Shown: piece after piece, positions 31,511-32,754 of the stretch | Layout of the letters: every line of letters begins with the position of its first letter | Position numbering within the stretch: the first letter of the stretch is position 1 | Source: Spirosoma fluviale | Lineage (GTDB): Bacteria; Bacteroidota; Bacteroidia; Cytophagales; Cyclobacteriaceae | Length of the DNA stretch: 32,754 bases | Reading direction: 5' to 3' | NCBI GenBank assembly: GCA_945872775.1 | Contig: CAMCBC010000006.1 | Coordinates: 1 to 32,754 of the forward strand | Made by a program: the position numbers and the translations under genes | Notes under the pieces: model-generated | Databases searched by the model: none | Seen by the model: the letters and a program-made list of their open reading frames with translations, nothing else | Told to the model about the DNA's origin: nothing

Positions 31511-32176
31511 ATGATGACAATACATAAAGAAGGAAGAAGCCTGTTATTTTGGATGCTACTTGTCCTTTCCCTAGCCAATTACCTGATTTATTACTTTTTT
31601 CCTGACGAAAGGTTGCTCTTCAATCTCGCACTAGGGGTAAGTATTGTGCTGTACTTGATCGTGCTTCAATTTTTTAGAAACCCAATCTTTGAGTTACCCC
31701 AAGAAGAGGGAATAGTCTTTGCTCCTGCGGATGGAAAAGTAGTGGTAATTGAGGAGGCTTTTGAGGACGAATACCTCAAAGAAAAGCGCAGACAAGTGTC
31801 CATTTTTATGTCGCCCATCAATGTTCATGTGAATCGATCTCCAATTCAAGGTACGGTAGACTTTTTTCAATACCATAAGGGCAAATACCTAGTTGCTTGG
31901 CATCCAAAATCTAGTACCGAAAATGAACGAACTTCCATGGTGCTTCGTGATTCCAAGGGAAACACCCTAATGATCCGACAAATTGCGGGTGCTTTGGCCA
32001 AAAGAATCAAGTGGTATGTCACCAAAGGGTCTTCCCTTCAGCAAGGAGAAGAATTTGGCTTTATCAAATTTGGTTCTCGTGTAGATTTATACTTGCCCTT
32101 GGACGCAGAGATTCTCTGTGAGATGGGACAAGTGACTAAGGGAGCTAGAACGCCATTAGCACGGTTGAAAGGCTAA
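31511..32176 (+). CDS. psd: Phosphatidylserine decarboxylase (PSD-type)
   Basis: 221 residues from ATG 31511 (MMTIHKEGRSLLFWML). The ORF-track start at 31406 would place the gdhA terminator inside the gene. Two N-terminal hydrophobic segments are followed by FRNPIFELPQEEGIVFAPADGKVVVIEE and SIFMSPINVHVNRSPIQGTV (the conserved MxxxNVHVNR block). The C-terminal FGSRVDLYLP carries the Gly-Ser where self-cleavage makes the pyruvoyl cofactor. The family (PSD-A type, about 220 residues) decarboxylates phosphatidylserine to phosphatidylethanolamine at the membrane. No pss gene is visible in the window. It completes a lipid locus with cdsA upstream. Confidence 0.93.
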   Translation: MMTIHKEGRSLLFWMLLVLSLANYLIYYFFPDERLLFNLALGVSIVLYLIVLQFFRNPIFELPQEEGIVFAPADGKVVVIEEAFEDEYLKEKRRQVSIFMSPINVHVNRSPIQGTVDFFQYHKGKYLVAWHPKSSTENERTSMVLRDSKGNTLMIRQIAGALAKRIKWYVTKGSSLQQGEEFGFIKFGSRVDLYLPLDAEILCEMGQVTKGARTPLARLKG

Positions 32177-32400
32177 AAATTGTCAACGGCTAAAAGTTTA
32201 CGTTAGGAAAGTAGTATCAGGATTGTACCAAGAACTAAGTACCAAGTACAAAGTAGGGATACGTGTTCTGAAAAAAATGATGGTACATTGTACTTGTACT
32301 TCGTATAGCTAATTGTACTTAGTTCCGCAGGTAGACTTCATGAAATAACGCTACGAATCCTTACTTTGTACTTCGTACTTGGTACCTTGTACATTGGTTA
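32177..32400. repeat. Second inverted array of degenerate 7-nt units
   Basis: Left arm 32225-32255 reads GTACCAA-GAACTAA-GTACCAA-GTACAAA-GTA. Right arm 32361-32396 reads TACTTTG-TACTTCG-TACTTGG-TACCTTG-TACATTGG, the near reverse complement. A middle block (32283-32330) holds further TTGTACTT units. The 7-nt period matches the element at 1552-1640, but the unit sequence differs. The stretch carries no ORF. Two GGCTAAAA copies (32171-32178, 32188-32195) lie at its left edge, the first over the psd stop. It does not resemble a terminator. Confidence 0.75.
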
Positions 32401-32407
32401 AAAATTA

Positions 32408-32754
32408 CTAATTTGTCTTCCAAGCCCGCGTCATCTCTTTTTTGCCTGGAGGTCCAGGCAGACTTTCCACTTCCAAGCCCAAGTCCTTCAGATCGCGCTT
32501 CAGTTGGCCCATCGCACAATAGGTGGTAAATACAGCTCCGGGTCGCATCGCATCTACAACTGGCTCTAATACCTCTTTTTTCCAGAGTTCGGGCTGCTTG
32601 CTCGGAGCAAATGCATCGTAAAATACCAAGTCGGCTGGATAGAGAGCCGTTTCTTCTAGGGTAGTTTGATCTTTTTTGAAATTGAAGTACTCGGAAACAG
32701 GCCCGCCTTCATTCCAAGGGAGTTCATGTAGGGCTTGAAAATACTTGTGGTAAT
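32408..32754 (-). CDS. mnmD: tRNA mnm5s2U biosynthesis methyltransferase MnmD-like (partial, N-terminus beyond window)
   Basis: The minus-strand frame is open from the window edge. My reading above the ORF-track start (a TTG at 32629, inside the gene) gives YHKYFQALHELPWNE, then EYFNFKKDQTTLEE and YPADLVFYDAFAPSKQPELW. The DLVFYDAFAPSKQPELW block, then VFTTYCAMGQLKRDLKDLG and ESLPGPPGKKEMTRA, are hallmarks of the methyltransferase domain of MnmC, present here as a stand-alone MnmD-type C-terminus because the reading frame stops soon after KKEMTRA. It would methylate nm5s2U34 in tRNA wobble positions using SAM. The N-terminal SAM motif lies outside the window. About 115 codons are visible. Confidence 0.85.
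   Translation of the reverse strand, partial: YHKYFQALHELPWNEGGPVSEYFNFKKDQTTLEETALYPADLVFYDAFAPSKQPELWKKEVLEPVVDAMRPGAVFTTYCAMGQLKRDLKDLGLEVESLPGPPGKKEMTRAWKTN

Noticed and set aside
32225-32396. CRISPR-like repeat array
   Set aside because: The units are 7 nt and degenerate, without unique spacers of constant length, and no cas gene is present.

Overview
The window looks like a core-chromosome segment of a member of the Bacteroidota, most likely Cytophagales (Cyclobacteriaceae or Algoriphagus-like; the family is an inference). The reasons are TAnnTTTG-type promoter elements, a PorT-like type IX secretion (T9SS) protein, a secreted protein with a T9SS C-terminal sorting domain, lipoproteins with Bacteroidota-style lipoboxes, and Bacteroidota-typical families (DUF5606, DUF3810, DUF2461, DUF2007, ThuA). 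I see no rRNA, tRNA, CRISPR array, transposase or phage gene.

Layout. 1-3.1 kb (minus): an AzgA-type purine permease overlaps a signal-peptide-bearing MTA/SAH nucleosidase (cut by the window edge), and ubiE overlaps porT. A heptamer-built inverted repeat separates the two pairs. 3.2-5.9 kb (plus): engB, DUF5606, a small conserved protein and a TIM-barrel sugar isomerase/epimerase. 5.9-9.2 kb (minus): rnhA, marC-like, DUF2461 and murF, with a nested multi-hairpin element downstream of murF. 9.2-16.2 kb (plus): an FG-GAP/VCBS T9SS cargo protein, a lipoprotein amidohydrolase and a large S9 peptidase, ending at a bidirectional terminator. 16.3-19.8 kb (minus): a PQQ dehydrogenase with an inserted cytochrome c domain and a DbpA-like helicase. 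20-20.6 kb (plus): ccmB, divergent from the helicase and without ccmC behind it. 20.6-21.9 kb: an AT-rich islet with an unknown lipoprotein-like gene and a 46-residue membrane peptide. 22-26 kb (plus): SDR, VanX-like dipeptidase, ThuA, NifU-like and DUF3810. 26-28 kb (minus): an EamA transporter and dusB. 28-32.2 kb (plus): CPBP protease, DUF2007, cdsA, gdhA and psd. The end holds a second heptamer inverted repeat and a partial mnmD.

How the genes work together. cdsA and psd supply the first and last dedicated steps of phosphatidylethanolamine synthesis. ubiE serves menaquinone synthesis, ccmB serves cytochrome c maturation, and the PQQ dehydrogenase would deliver electrons into that respiratory chain. 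Many products are predicted to be exported (nucleosidase, VCBS protein, amidohydrolase, S9 peptidase, PQQ dehydrogenase, VanX-like dipeptidase, ThuA), which fits a scavenging heterotroph.

The most notable unexplained signals are non-coding. Three genes carry the identical octamer TACCTTTG exactly 4 nt before ATG, and three more carry degenerate versions at the same spacing, which predicts leaderless mRNAs. Two intergenic elements are made of degenerate 7-nt units in inverted arms. A 136-bp nested-hairpin element is anchored in the last codons of murF.
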